DNA of 64,000 nucleotides from Pradoshia eiseniae (GCF_002946355.1 NZ_PKOZ01000002.1:1-64000), one strand, 5' to 3'; positions 21,299 to 30,406 are shown, numbered from the stretch's first letter. Program-made: numbers and translations. Notes: generated by a model from the sequence alone, not told the origin.

Positions 21299-21931
21299 TC
21301 AATTTTCCTGCATGTGCTCATCTTCATAACTCCAATTAAAAGTTGGTGAAACAGAGTTAATATGATTATAGGAGAGCCCTGCCATATAGATGCCCCTTGA
21401 GATGGTCTTGGCCATCTTCAGAACTAAGTTTAAGCGCGTGTTCTGCAGCACGAAGAATTCCATAAATCCGCTGACGTTCACGATACCCGTGATATGGGCT
21501 TCTCCGACATTAGGCAGCTCTTTATTGACTCCTGCTCCTGGTTTGACAGGTCCTTTTCCAATTTGGATAATGCCGACGCTTTTAACTCGTCCAAGGCATG
21601 CATCAATACCTATAATGAACGGATTATCATGCAACTGATGAATATTCGTTAATCTATCCTTTAAATTGACCGCATGGATAGGGTCATCAAGTGTCCCGTA
21701 TACATAAAAGTTTGCTAGCGGCTTTTCACTTAATAAAGTGCCAATCAATGGTCCTAAAGCATCGCCTGTCGATCGGTCAGTCCCAATGCAGACAATGACA
21801 ATTGGACGGTTCTTTTCCTTAGGTAAAAGAGAAATGATTTCCTTGGAGAGAGCATGATGGGCATTCTCTTCTTCATAAGATATTCGGTTGGCTGAGTGTC
21901 GTTGTTCAAAAAAAGAAGGCCTCATGTTCAT
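21299..21931 (-). CDS. yyaC: YyaC, putative sporulation-associated protease of the GPR-like family
   Basis: This 210-residue protein is recognised from its place after parB and from conserved segments: PIVIVCIGTDRSTGDALGPL near residue 45, IIGIDACLGRV, and GPVKPGAGVNKELPNVGEAHITGIVNVSGFMEF. Its fold is that of germination-protease/HybD-like enzymes, with the conserved Asp of TDRSTGD and ACLG. In B. subtilis it is expressed during sporulation, but its substrate is not settled. The ATG lies after GAGGAGTGGTACAA; a GTG three codons earlier is possible. It is convergent with parB. Confidence 0.85.
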   Translation of the reverse strand: MNMRPSFFEQRHSANRISYEEENAHHALSKEIISLLPKEKNRPIVIVCIGTDRSTGDALGPLIGTLLSEKPLANFYVYGTLDDPIHAVNLKDRLTNIHQLHDNPFIIGIDACLGRVKSVGIIQIGKGPVKPGAGVNKELPNVGEAHITGIVNVSGFMEFFVLQNTRLNLVLKMAKTISRGIYMAGLSYNHINSVSPTFNWSYEDEHMQEN

Positions 21932-22338
21932 TTGTACCACTCCTCAAGAAAGATACTATCAGTATACGGAAAAGAGAAAATATATATACATTTGATTTGA
22001 AATAAAATGCTAAATAGTATAAATATGGAAGATGTTCGATGGTTGGATAAATGATTCGTTAATCGCAGACTTTAAGCTATAGACATTATACCCACTCCCT
22101 TATACGCTAAAAACATTCTGGGGACTGTAATCTAGCAATCAAAAGTAATAACATAGTAAAATAGTTTTAAAAACGTCATTCATCTGAGTTTTTGATTCCA
22201 TGACTGATCACAGGATATGATAAGATGGAATGTATCCATTTATTGAACTATTTAACCGGAGATTTGATGCTCCACTTTACGCAGAAGGACAACATGATTA
22301 TGCAAATAGAAATAATAACAGGTAAAGGGTGATTTAGT
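21932..22338. other. Gene-free spacer between yyaC and the DUF951 gene
   Basis: This AT-rich 407-bp stretch has no convincing ORF. A plausible plus-strand promoter, TTGATT (22192-22197), 18 bp, TATGAT (22216-22221), lies about 120 bp before the DUF951 gene. A TTGAAA (21997-22002) near TATAAA has a short 15-bp spacing. Confidence 0.45.
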
Positions 22339-22539
22339 TTGGATGAGAAGGAATTTGCCTTGAATGATATTGTTGAAATGAAGAAACAGCATCCATGCGG
22401 AGCGAACCGCTGGAAGATCATTAGAATCGGAATGGATATCCGAATTAAATGTGAAGGCTGTGGCCACAGTGTGATGCTGCAGCGCAAGGAATTCATGAAG
22501 AAGATGAAGAAGGTTATCGAAAGGCATGAGGCAAGCTAA
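22339..22539 (+). CDS. yyzM: DUF951 zinc-ribbon-like protein (YyzM type)
   Basis: This 66-residue protein starts at TTG after AAAGGGTGATTTAGT. It contains DIVEMKKQHPCGANRWKIIR and a GADI-like segment MDIRIKCEGCGHSVMLQRKEF. The C-G and CEGC cysteines could bind a metal. DUF951 proteins regularly precede ychF in Bacillus and other Firmicutes. The function is unknown; nucleic-acid binding is a guess from size, charge and the small beta-barrel-like fold. Confidence 0.9.
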   Translation: MDEKEFALNDIVEMKKQHPCGANRWKIIRIGMDIRIKCEGCGHSVMLQRKEFMKKMKKVIERHEAS

Positions 22540-22630
22540 AAATCCCCAGTAGGCAAGCGAGAAAGAGACGTGAGCGCTTGTCATTTACCATCGTAGTCTC
22601 TATAATTGGTAAAGGTTTAAGAGAATATTG

Positions 22631-22644
22631 ACATGTATACATGT
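22631..22644. promoter_or_regulatory. 14-bp palindrome upstream of ychF
   Basis: ACATGTATACATGT is a perfect palindrome 24 bp ahead of the ychF start, joined to a TTGACA (22628-22633). It may be an operator in the ychF promoter; the binding protein is unknown. Confidence 0.4.
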
Positions 22645-22667
22645 TTTACACATAAGGAGTGAATAAA

Positions 22668-23768
22668 TTGGCATTAACAGCTGGAATCGTTGGATTGCCG
22701 AACGTTGGTAAATCCACACTTTTTAATGCAATTACCCAGGCAGGTGCAGAATCTGCCAACTATCCGTTCTGTACAATCGACCCGAACGTTGGGATTGTTG
22801 AGGTACCTGACCACAGATTACAAAAATTAACAGAGCTTGTTATCCCTAAAAAGACTGTTCCTACCGCATTTGAATTTACAGATATCGCCGGAATCGTAAA
22901 AGGTGCCAGCAAAGGAGAAGGGCTAGGGAATAAGTTCCTTTCTCATATTCGTCAAGTTGACGCTATCTGTCATGTTGTACGCTGTTTTGCAGATGAGAAC
23001 ATCACCCATGTATCTGGCCGTGTAAATCCGATTGATGATATTGAAACCATCAATCTTGAACTTATCTTGGCAGATATGGAAACGGTTGAAAAGAGAATTG
23101 AACGTGTTGGCAAGCTAGCGAAACAAAAAGATAAAGAGGCTGTAGCTGAATTCGAAGTCCTATCCTTATTAAAGGAAGCATTTGAAGCAGAAAAACCAGC
23201 TAGAGCGGTTGAATTCACCGATGAGCAGCAGAAAATTGTCAAAGGACTTCACCTGTTGACTATCAAACCTGTTCTATATGTAGCCAATGTGGATGAAGAC
23301 GAGGTAGCAGACGCATCTAACAACGAGTATGTGAAGCAAGTACGTGAATTTGCAGCTGGCGAAAAAGCAGAAGTTATTGTCATTTGCGCCAAAATCGAAT
23401 CTGAGATCGCAGAGCTTGAAGGAGAAGAAAAACAAATGTTCCTTGAAGAGCTAGGCATCGAAGAGTCCGGCTTAGACCAATTGATTCGTGCATCCTACAA
23501 TCTTCTTGGACTTGCCACATACTTCACAGCTGGTGTACAGGAAGTTCGTGCTTGGACATTCAGAAAAGGAATGAAAGCTCCGCAATGTGCCGGCATCATC
23601 CACTCTGACTTCGAACGCGGCTTTATCCGCGCTGAAATCGTATCATACGATGATCTCATGGCAGCTGGCTCCATGACTGCTGCGAAGGAAGCAGGAAAAG
23701 TAAGACTTGAAGGAAAAGAATACGAAGTAAAAGACGGAGACATCATCCACTTCCGTTTCAATGTATAA
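22668..23768 (+). CDS. ychF: Ribosome-associated ATPase/GTPase YchF (OLA1 family)
   Basis: YchF is an Obg-family P-loop protein that prefers ATP and is linked to ribosome function and stress responses. The 366-residue protein has G1 GLPNVGKST, switch segment [29 protein letters not shown], a coiled-coil insertion around residues 130-180 and the C-terminal TGS domain ([18 protein letters not shown], ending [12 protein letters not shown]). The TTG at 22668 with AAGGAG 8 nt upstream gives the family start MALTAGIVG; an upstream GTG is too close to the ribosome site. Confidence 0.97.
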   Translation: MALTAGIVGLPNVGKSTLFNAITQAGAESANYPFCTIDPNVGIVEVPDHRLQKLTELVIPKKTVPTAFEFTDIAGIVKGASKGEGLGNKFLSHIRQVDAICHVVRCFADENITHVSGRVNPIDDIETINLELILADMETVEKRIERVGKLAKQKDKEAVAEFEVLSLLKEAFEAEKPARAVEFTDEQQKIVKGLHLLTIKPVLYVANVDEDEVADASNNEYVKQVREFAAGEKAEVIVICAKIESEIAELEGEEKQMFLEELGIEESGLDQLIRASYNLLGLATYFTAGVQEVRAWTFRKGMKAPQCAGIIHSDFERGFIRAEIVSYDDLMAAGSMTAAKEAGKVRLEGKEYEVKDGDIIHFRFNV

Positions 23769-23778
23769 AAACAAAGCG

Positions 23779-23812
23779 AAAAGAGCCAATCCTCATCGAT
23801 TGGCTCTTTTTT
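23779..23812 (+). terminator. ychF terminator
   Basis: AGAGCCAAT pairs with ATTGGCTCT and a T run follows. Confidence 0.93.
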
Positions 23813-23823
23813 ATGCAAGCCCA

Positions 23824-23927
23824 ACTATGGGCAATCCTCCTATGGAATAAGCAAGCAGGGGTATCTCAGCCGGAGGGAGAGGCTGAGTGTTGCAAATGGA
23901 AAGATAGTCCTTTCCACTGAAAAATCG
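23824..23927. repeat. Palindromic intergenic repeat, degenerate copy A
   Basis: The ordered blocks GGGCAATCCTCCTATGGAATA, GCAAGCAGG, TCTCAGCCGG, GGCTGAG and GGAAAGATAGTCC align with the two better copies downstream, with many substitutions. Terminal arms are largely lost. Confidence 0.6.
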
Positions 23928-24097
23928 CTTGGGTTATCCCTTCATTCACCGTGTGTCATATGAAGGGTGATGGCGCTAGTTGGAAATTCATTTATAAATA
24001 ATTGAGAATAGGGACGAGATTTATATTCACAATGTTAGAGCAGAGTTGAAACATAAACATTATAATTCACTAGCGAATAAAGATGCACCATACAATA

Positions 24098-24231
24098 AGC
24101 AGTCCCCTATTTTCAGTCGAACAGGCGAGACTCCTATAGGATAAGTGAGCAAGCTGAGACAGCTTAGCCGAAGACGAACAGGCTCAGCGCTTACCCCATG
24201 GAAAGGGAGCTCGTTTGGCTGAAAATAATTT
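24098..24231. repeat. Palindromic intergenic repeat, copy B
   Basis: It shares with copy C the lead-in AGCAGTCCCCTATTTTC, then GGCGAGACTCCT, GCCGAAG, CTCAGCGCTTACCC and GGAAAGGGAG. Terminal arms ATTTTCAGTCGAAC and GTTTGGCTGAAAAT pair at 12 of 14 positions. Confidence 0.85.
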
Positions 24232-24363
24232 CATAAATGTACTAAGGTTTTATAAACTTCCACAAATAGAACGGATGAAATTACTTAGATGAAACGAGAT
24301 GGAATTAGATTGTTTAAAGAAAAATCAAGTTAGTGTATAGATAAGTTTTAAACCGTATAAAGA

Positions 24364-24495
24364 GCAGTTCCCCTATTTTCGGAAGAATGGGCGAGACTCC
24401 TGCAGGATTAGAAAGCAGGCTAAGACCACTCTGCCGAAGGCGAGGGGGCCTTAGCGCTTACCCTGCGGAAAGGGAGTCCATTCTTCCGAAAATAG
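24364..24495. repeat. Palindromic intergenic repeat, copy C (best preserved)
   Basis: Arms of 18 nt (24373-24390 and 24478-24495; CTATTTTCGGAAGAATGG and its exact complement) enclose an 87-nt core with further self-pairing blocks. It resembles the GGCGAGACTCCTGC-type intergenic repeats scattered through many Bacillaceae genomes. The whole 936-bp ychF-rpsF gap contains no gene; it holds these three copies and the rpsF promoter and leader. Confidence 0.88.
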
Positions 24496-24602
24496 CTTAA
24501 AAAATCCTGCTCAGTTTTTTATTGATTCCACAACTAGGAATGAAGCAACATTCTCCACTCATAAAAGAAAAACCACTAAATTTCAATGTTCTCTCTCCAA
24601 TA

Positions 24603-24631
24603 TTGCAATTAAATCTCCGCTGTAGTATAAT
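24603..24631 (+). promoter_or_regulatory. rpsF operon promoter
   Basis: TTGCAA (24603-24608), a 17-bp spacer, then TATAAT (24626-24631), about 75 bp before rpsF. Confidence 0.85.
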
Positions 24632-24660
24632 TTATTCTTGTGAGTAATTATCGTTAATTG

Positions 24661-24699
24661 CTCCTTGCCCATTGGGCCGTTTAGACCAAAAGGAGGTGA
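24661..24699 (+). promoter_or_regulatory. rpsF leader, probable S6:S18 autoregulatory hairpin
   Basis: CTCCTT (24661-24666) can pair with AAGGAG (24690-24695), masking the ribosome site. TTGG (24672-24675) pairs with CCAA (24686-24689), leaving a GCCCA bulge and a loop with GCCG. This agrees with the published rpsF leader that binds an S6:S18 complex through a CCG-containing loop. The match is made by eye. Confidence 0.65.
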
Positions 24700-24704
24700 C
24701 AGTG

Positions 24705-24995
24705 ATGACAAAATACGAAGTTATGTATATCATCCGTCCAAACATTGAGGAAGATAGCAAAAAAGCGCTAGTTGAGCGTTTTAACAACATCTTAGCTGAC
24801 AAAGGTGCTGAAGTTCTTGAAACAAAAGAATGGGGCAAACGCCGTCTAGCTTACGAAATCAATGATTACCGTGATGGATACTACATGATCAACAAAATCC
24901 AAGCTGAAAATGCTGACGCAGTTCAAGAATTTGACCGTCTTGCTAAAATCAGCGAAGATATCATCCGTCATATCGTAGTTAAAGAAGAAGCATAA
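24705..24995 (+). CDS. rpsF: 30S ribosomal protein S6
   Basis: The 96-residue primary rRNA-binding partner of S18 in the small-subunit platform begins [16 protein letters not shown] and includes [23 protein letters not shown] follows AAAGGAGGTGACAGTG. It heads the rpsF-ssb-rpsR operon, a conserved linkage in Bacillus. Confidence 0.98.
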   Translation: MTKYEVMYIIRPNIEEDSKKALVERFNNILADKGAEVLETKEWGKRRLAYEINDYRDGYYMINKIQAENADAVQEFDRLAKISEDIIRHIVVKEEA

Positions 24996-25056
24996 TTTTA
25001 TTGGATTTAACGTGTTCCTTGAGGGAACAGTTTTCTAATAACGGGAGTTGATTCTG

Positions 25057-25560
25057 ATGATAAACCGTGTCATTTTGGTAGGTCGTTTAACGAAGGATCC
25101 TGATCTCCGCTATACTCCAAATGGTGTGCCGGTTGCTACTTTCACGCTAGCGGTCAATCGCACATTTTCCAATCAACAAGGTGAACGGGAAACGGATTTC
25201 ATTAACTGTGTTGTTTGGCGCCGCCAAGCAGAAAATGCAGCTAATTATCTGAAGAAGGGTAATCTTGCTGGGGTCGATGGACGCATACAAACGCGTAACT
25301 ATGAAGGCCAAGATGGAAAACGTGTATACGTAACCGAAGTACTGGCAGAAAGCGTGCAGTTCCTTGAGCCAAAAGGCTCCTCATCAGGTGAGAGAATGGG
25401 CGGAAACCAATATGGAGGCAATGATAATCCATTTGGCGGTCAGGGCAATCGCAGCCAAAACCAGAATCAACGGAAGGATAGCTATACGAAAATCGATGAT
25501 GATCCATTCAGCAATGATGGACAAACCATTGATATTTCCGATGATGACCTTCCATTCTAA
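25057..25560 (+). CDS. ssb: Single-stranded DNA-binding protein SsbA
   Basis: The essential SSB coats single-stranded DNA and recruits partners through its C-terminal tip. The 167-residue protein has the OB fold (1-110; [39 protein letters not shown]), a Gly/Asn/Gln-rich flexible linker and the acidic tip DISDDDLPF. The start is the ATG at 25057 with GGGAG 9 nt upstream; a TTG three codons earlier is less likely. Its place between rpsF and rpsR marks it as the housekeeping SSB. Confidence 0.97.
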   Translation: MINRVILVGRLTKDPDLRYTPNGVPVATFTLAVNRTFSNQQGERETDFINCVVWRRQAENAANYLKKGNLAGVDGRIQTRNYEGQDGKRVYVTEVLAESVQFLEPKGSSSGERMGGNQYGGNDNPFGGQGNRSQNQNQRKDSYTKIDDDPFSNDGQTIDISDDDLPF

Positions 25561-25613
25561 AATGAACTTAAACGCAGTGTGAATATATAATATAACTCAA
25601 AGGAGTGAATCAA

Positions 25614-25856
25614 ATGGCAGGCGGACGCAGAGGCGGACGTGCTAAACGCCGTAAAGTTTGTTACTTCACATCAAACGGCATTACGCACATCGATTATAAA
25701 GACGTAGATCTTCTTAAAAAGTTTATCTCTGAACGCGGAAAAATTCTTCCACGTCGTGTAACTGGAACTAGCGCTAAGTACCAACGTAAATTGACTATCG
25801 CAATTAAACGTGCTCGTACTATGGCTCTTCTTCCATTCGTTGCAGAAGATAAGTAA
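25614..25856 (+). CDS. rpsR: 30S ribosomal protein S18
   Basis: This basic 80-residue protein begins [20 protein letters not shown] and contains [28 protein letters not shown], the S18 signature. It binds S6. The ATG at 25614 with AAAGGAG is chosen over an in-frame GTG three codons upstream. It is the last gene of the rpsF operon and is followed by a terminator. Confidence 0.98.
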   Translation: MAGGRRGGRAKRRKVCYFTSNGITHIDYKDVDLLKKFISERGKILPRRVTGTSAKYQRKLTIAIKRARTMALLPFVAEDK

Positions 25857-25867
25857 GAACGATAAAA

Positions 25868-25897
25868 ACACAGCGGGTTATAGCCTGCTGTGTTTTT
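25868..25897 (+). terminator. rpsF-ssb-rpsR operon terminator
   Basis: ACACAGC and GCTGTGT arms with a GGGTTATAGCCT centre are followed by six T. Confidence 0.88.
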
Positions 25898-26020
25898 TAT
25901 TTATCTTTGAATAGGATGAGCCTTATATCTAAAACACTATTCGAATTGTGTATTTCTTAGTGGAGGAAATGTTTGCATATTCCAACGATGATACCGCAAT
26001 TTACTTTTAGGAGGCTTCTT

Positions 26021-26068
26021 ATGATGAAGCTGAGTTATAGAGGTTATGGCGAAAAGAAAAGCAGGTAG
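26021..26068 (+). CDS. Possible 15-residue peptide ORF
   Basis: TTTTAGGAGG lies 6 nt before an ATG opening 15 codons (MMKLSYRGYGEKKSR). The ribosome site is strong but the peptide is unrecognised and too short to judge by codon use. It may be a leader peptide, the remnant of a longer gene or chance. The surrounding 25898-26352 segment holds no larger gene. It also contains a TATAAT (26302-26307) about 45 bp before gdpP and a small hairpin AACATG/CATGTT. Confidence 0.25.
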   Translation: MMKLSYRGYGEKKSR

Positions 26069-26352
26069 GCATCTTCCTGGGAATATGGATATAAAATAAT
26101 CATAAGACTCAAAGTAAGCGATGAAAAAAGAAATTCCGGCTTTATAAAAGGGAAATCAGGAGAGAATAAACAGGAATCCTATATTTCATAATAGGTACCT
26201 TATTACTGTTATTTCGTTCTATTTATACTAAAATGATAAGTAGTGGTTGATTATCAACATGAGAATTATTACCATGTTGGTCATGGTGCTGCACTATCAA
26301 GTATAATAGATGTATTACATAAATGACCCCACTTTAATTAGGAGCTGAAACT

Positions 26353-28326
26353 ATGCCGCCTTATTTAAGAAAGCAAGCATTCCGTTATCCTGTATACGCT
26401 TTATTAAGCGTAGGCGTGCTCATAATTGGCGTACTTGCTTATTATAATTGGATTTATGCATTATTGGCTTCTTTGTTCTTTATTGCCTTTGTCTTTCTGG
26501 GCTTGTTGATTGTGAATGCAGTTCGGAAGGAAACAGAGGTCTACATCTCTACTCTTTCTTACCGGTTGAAGAGAGTCGGAGAGGAAGCTCTTTTAGAAAT
26601 GCCAATCGGTATTCTATTGTTTAATGATGACTTTGTTATTGAGTGGTCAAATCCCTTCATGACTAAATGTCTTCAAGAGGATAGCTTGGTTGGCAAAAAT
26701 ATAGAAGAGGTAGCAGAATCTTTGCTTCCTTTTCTTCGGAAGCAAGAAGGAGAAATGACACTGACAATTCATGACAGTAAATATCGTGTTGTTCATAAAC
26801 CGGATGAAAGACTTCTTTATTTCTTTGATGTGACAGAACAGACTGAGATAGAGAAGCTTTATGAAGATGAACAGACTGTCATTGGCATTATTTTCTTAGA
26901 TAATTATGATGATGTGACACAAGGGATGGATGACCAGCGTAAAAGTGGCTTAAACAGTTTTGTCACATCTTTGCTGAACAACTGGGCAAAGGAATACGGA
27001 GTGTTTTTGAAGCGAATATCTTCAGATCGATTCATTGCGGTAATGAACGAAAACATTCTTACTGAGCTGGAAAACACAAAGTTCTCCATTCTCGATGATG
27101 TAAGGGAAACAACGGCCAAACAAAATGTTCCGCTTACACTTAGTATTGGTATAGGCAGCGGAGTTCCAGCCTTGCCTGACCTTGGAGCCGTTGCCCAGTC
27201 AAGTCTTGATCTTGCGTTAGGTAGGGGCGGTGACCAGGCGGCCATCAAGCTTCCAAATGGGAAGGTTAAGTTCTATGGTGGCAAGACGAATCCAATGGAG
27301 AAGCGGACACGAGTAAGGGCGAGGGTTATCTCGCATGCGCTGCGTGATTTGATTATTGACAGTGATAAAGTCATTATTATGGGACATAAGTTCCCAGATA
27401 TGGATGCGATTGGTTCATCCCTTGGCGTATTGAAGATTGCTCAGATGAATGACCGGGATGGTTACATTATTCTGGATCGTGATGAGCTTGATTCAAGCGT
27501 CAAGAGATTGCTCTGTGAGATTAAACAGAAGCCAGAGCTTGACGGAATGTTCATTTCCCCTGAAAATGGCGTTGAGCTCATAACTGAAAAGACGCTCCTT
27601 GTCGTAGTGGATACGCATAAGCCAAGCCTTGTTATTGATGACAGAATTATATCCCGTACAGAGAAGATTGTCGTCATTGACCATCATCGGCGCGGGGAGG
27701 AATTCATCGATAATTCTCTTCTCGTTTATATGGAGCCGTATGCATCTTCAACAGCTGAGCTTGTGACAGAGCTGATTGAGTACCAGCCGAGCCGGGTGAA
27801 GCTCGATATGCTGGAATCAACAGCTCTCTTAGCAGGAATTATAGTTGATACGAAATATTTTACGTTCCGGACCGGCTCACGGACCTTTGATGCGGCATCG
27901 TTCCTAAGAGGCCATGGAGCGGATACAGTAATGGTCCAAAGGCTATTAAAGGAGAATGTGGATTCATATTTGCAGCGGGCCAAGCTGCTTAGCAATGTGT
28001 ATTTTTACTGTGATGGTGTGGCGATAGCGAATGGGGAAATATCCGGGTATGCCGATCAAGTAATGATTGCCCAGGCGGCTGATACACTACTGTCAATGGA
28101 GGGGGTCTCTGCTGCCTTCGTGCTAGCGAAGAAGGCTGAAAACGAGATTGGCATTAGTGCAAGATCGCTTGGCGAGATTAATGTTCAAGTAATTATGGAA
28201 CAGCTTGGAGGCGGAGGGCATTTGACAAATGCAGCAACCCAGCTAGAGAACATATCTATGCAGAAGGCAGAACAAATGCTGAAAAAAGCGTTAGATGAGC
28301 AATTAGAAGGAGGTACCATTTCATGA
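26353..28326 (+). CDS. gdpP: Cyclic-di-AMP phosphodiesterase GdpP
   Basis: GdpP hydrolyses c-di-AMP to pApA, setting potassium, osmotic and wall homeostasis. The 657-residue membrane protein has two N-terminal transmembrane segments (about 14-31 and 33-56), a PAS domain (about 80-160), a degenerate GGDEF domain (170-310), and a DHH-DHHA1 catalytic half. That half carries HKFPDMD (H345, D349, D351), D420 and D443-H444-H445, and ends with [10 protein letters not shown]. Catalytic residues are all present. The stop overlaps the rplI start by four bases. YybS, its usual neighbour, is missing. Confidence 0.97.
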   Translation: MPPYLRKQAFRYPVYALLSVGVLIIGVLAYYNWIYALLASLFFIAFVFLGLLIVNAVRKETEVYISTLSYRLKRVGEEALLEMPIGILLFNDDFVIEWSNPFMTKCLQEDSLVGKNIEEVAESLLPFLRKQEGEMTLTIHDSKYRVVHKPDERLLYFFDVTEQTEIEKLYEDEQTVIGIIFLDNYDDVTQGMDDQRKSGLNSFVTSLLNNWAKEYGVFLKRISSDRFIAVMNENILTELENTKFSILDDVRETTAKQNVPLTLSIGIGSGVPALPDLGAVAQSSLDLALGRGGDQAAIKLPNGKVKFYGGKTNPMEKRTRVRARVISHALRDLIIDSDKVIIMGHKFPDMDAIGSSLGVLKIAQMNDRDGYIILDRDELDSSVKRLLCEIKQKPELDGMFISPENGVELITEKTLLVVVDTHKPSLVIDDRIISRTEKIVVIDHHRRGEEFIDNSLLVYMEPYASSTAELVTELIEYQPSRVKLDMLESTALLAGIIVDTKYFTFRTGSRTFDAASFLRGHGADTVMVQRLLKENVDSYLQRAKLLSNVYFYCDGVAIANGEISGYADQVMIAQAADTLLSMEGVSAAFVLAKKAENEIGISARSLGEINVQVIMEQLGGGGHLTNAATQLENISMQKAEQMLKKALDEQLEGGTIS

Positions 28327-28769
28327 GAGTTATTTTCTTGAAAGATGTAAAGGGTAAAGGGAAAAAAGGTGAAATTAAAAATGTAGCTGACGGATATGCG
28401 CATAACTTTCTATTAAAGCAGGGCCTTGCCGTGGAAGCGACAGGCGGCAATATGAAAGCATTAGAGAACCAAAAGAATAAAGAGGCTCAGCTTGCACAGG
28501 AAGAGCTAGAAAATGCTAAAAAGCTAAAAGAAAGCTTGGAAAAGCTGACAGTTGAGCTCCAAGCAAAGTCTGGAGATGGCGGCCGTATTTTCGGATCCAT
28601 CACAAGCAAGCAAATCGCCGATGCCATGCAAAAGCAGCATAAGGTGAAGCTGGATAAGCGAAAAATCGATCTTGAAAATCCAATTAAATCACTAGGCTAC
28701 ACAAAAGTCCCAGTTAAGCTTCATCATGAAGTAACGGCTACTTTAAATGTTCACGTCAAGGAACAATAA
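28323..28769 (+). CDS. rplI: 50S ribosomal protein L9
   Basis: The 148-residue protein binds 23S rRNA with its N-terminal domain ([31 protein letters not shown]). A long connecting helix around residues 45-75 and a C-terminal domain with [17 protein letters not shown] follow. ATGA overlap with gdpP and AGAAGGAGG upstream indicate coupled translation. Confidence 0.98.
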   Translation: MRVIFLKDVKGKGKKGEIKNVADGYAHNFLLKQGLAVEATGGNMKALENQKNKEAQLAQEELENAKKLKESLEKLTVELQAKSGDGGRIFGSITSKQIADAMQKQHKVKLDKRKIDLENPIKSLGYTKVPVKLHHEVTATLNVHVKEQ

Positions 28770-28774
28770 ACGAC

Positions 28775-28788
28775 ATTTTCCGGGAAAT
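28775..28788. promoter_or_regulatory. Noc-binding-site-like palindrome
   Basis: ATTTTCCGGGAAAT matches the Noc consensus ATTTCCCGGGAAAT at 13 of 14 positions, in the rplI-dnaB spacer. Confidence 0.7.
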
Positions 28789-28796
28789 AATTTTAG

Positions 28797-28841
28797 AAAA
28801 AAGTGATGATAGGCTTGATAGCTGATATTATCGCTTTTTTT
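28797..28841 (+). terminator. rplI terminator
   Basis: AAAAAAGTGATGATA pairs, with two G-T pairs, with TATTATCGCTTTTTT and ends in a T run. Confidence 0.75.
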
Positions 28842-28947
28842 AGTATGATAGATTTTAGTGGATAAATTAATAAATAATTACCTATACCTATTCTCTGCAA
28901 TTCCATATACAATAGAAGAACAAACAGTATGAATGATAAAGAGAACA

Positions 28948-28976
28948 GCCCAGGCAAGTGTCCTTGCCAAATGGGC
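28948..28976 (+). promoter_or_regulatory. Hairpin in the dnaB leader
   Basis: GCCCA-GGCAAG, a UGUC loop and CTTGCC-AAA-TGGGC form a stable 29-nt stem-loop ending about 12 nt before the AAAGGGGG ribosome site. No T run follows, so it is not a terminator; it may affect dnaB translation or mRNA stability. Confidence 0.5.
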
Positions 28977-29002
28977 CTTATTATATAAAGGGGGTTTGCC
29001 GA

Positions 29003-30367
29003 ATGAATGAGCTCTTTACTGATTTGGTACCACCACAAAACGTGGAAGCCGAACAGGCTGTATTAGGAGCAATCTTTCTTGTGCCTTCCTCACTTATTCT
29101 AGCTTCGGAGATTCTTCTTCCGGAGGACTTTTATCGAAGCGCGCACCAGAAAATATTCCTTGTCATGCTTAAATTGAATGATACTGGTAAAGCGGTTGAC
29201 TTAGTGACGGTAACAGAAGAGCTTAGCGCAACAAAGCAGCTGGAAGAAGTAGGCGGCGTGTCCTATTTAACAGAACTGGCCTCTTCAGTGCCTACTGCGG
29301 CAAATATTGAATATTACGCTCGTATCGTAGAAGAAAAATCGGTACTGCGCCGATTGATTAATACGGCAACAGGCATTGTTCAAGATGGATATTCACGCGA
29401 GGATGAGGTAGAAAGCCTGCTTGGCGAAGCGGAAAAGAGCATCATGGAAGTGGCCTCCCGCAAGAATGCTGGCGCCTTCCATAATATTAAAGATGTCCTA
29501 GTGCGGACATATGACAATATTGAGCTTTTGCATAACCGTGTTGGAGATATTACTGGTATCCCAACTGGATTTAATGATTTGGATAAGATGACAGCAGGGT
29601 TCCAGCGCAATGACTTGATTATCGTTGCTGCTCGTCCTTCTGTTGGTAAGACAGCCTTTGCCTTAAATATTGCCCAAAACGTCGCGACTAAAACCGATGA
29701 AAATGTTGCTATTTTCTCCCTAGAGATGGGCGCTGAACAACTCGTCATGCGTATGCTATGCGCTGAGGGAAATATTAACGCACAGAACCTGCGAACAGGT
29801 TCCTTGACTGATGAGGACTGGCGCAAGCTTACCCTTGCGATGGGAAGTTTGTCGAATTCAGGAATCTTCATTGATGATACCCCAGGAGTACGCATTAGTG
29901 AGATTCGCTCAAAATGCCGCCGTCTAAAGCAGGAGCATGGCCTTGGAATGATCTTGATTGACTATTTGCAGCTCATTCAGGGTAATGGTCGTTCGGGAGA
30001 GAACAGACAGCAGGAGGTTTCAGAAATCTCCAGGTCTTTAAAGGCTCTTGCCCGTGAGCTTGAGGTTCCAGTTATTGCTCTTTCTCAGCTCTCTCGTGGA
30101 GTAGAGCAACGTCAAGACAAACGTCCAATGATGTCTGATATCCGTGAATCCGGGAGTATCGAGCAGGATGCGGATATAGTAGCCTTCCTGTACAGGGAAG
30201 ACTACTATGATAAGGAGACAGAGAACCAAAACGTGATAGAAATCATTATTGCGAAACAAAGGAATGGCCCTGTCGGTACTGTACAGCTAGCCTTCGTAAA
30301 AGAATATAATAAATTCGTTAACCTGGAACGAAGGTTTGAGAATGATGCCTTCCCGACAGGTGCATAA
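29003..30367 (+). CDS. dnaB: Replicative DNA helicase DnaB (B. subtilis DnaC)
   Basis: The hexameric 5'-3' helicase drives the fork. The 454-residue protein has an N-terminal domain starting MNELFTDLVPPQNVEAEQAVLGA, a linker helix, and a RecA-like C-terminal domain. That domain carries Walker A AARPSVGKTAFALN, FSLEMGAEQLVMRM, Walker B MILIDYLQLI, and DIRESGSIEQDADIVAFLYR. The ATG at 29003 has AAAGGGGG 8 nt upstream. The gene is named dnaC in B. subtilis. Confidence 0.97.
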   Translation: MNELFTDLVPPQNVEAEQAVLGAIFLVPSSLILASEILLPEDFYRSAHQKIFLVMLKLNDTGKAVDLVTVTEELSATKQLEEVGGVSYLTELASSVPTAANIEYYARIVEEKSVLRRLINTATGIVQDGYSREDEVESLLGEAEKSIMEVASRKNAGAFHNIKDVLVRTYDNIELLHNRVGDITGIPTGFNDLDKMTAGFQRNDLIIVAARPSVGKTAFALNIAQNVATKTDENVAIFSLEMGAEQLVMRMLCAEGNINAQNLRTGSLTDEDWRKLTLAMGSLSNSGIFIDDTPGVRISEIRSKCRRLKQEHGLGMILIDYLQLIQGNGRSGENRQQEVSEISRSLKALARELEVPVIALSQLSRGVEQRQDKRPMMSDIRESGSIEQDADIVAFLYREDYYDKETENQNVIEIIIAKQRNGPVGTVQLAFVKEYNKFVNLERRFENDAFPTGA

Positions 30368-30369
30368 TA

Positions 30370-30398
30370 AAAATCCGTCATCATAGACGGATTTTTTA
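30370..30398 (+). terminator. dnaB terminator
   Basis: AAAATCCGTC pairs with GACGGATTTT and a T run follows. Confidence 0.92.
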
Positions 30399-30406
30399 TT
30401 ATCCCT

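Noticed and set aside
29380-29895. 171-codon open frame on the minus strand inside dnaB
   Set aside because: It mirrors the dnaB codons, has a low-complexity Ser/Arg composition and no initiation signal.
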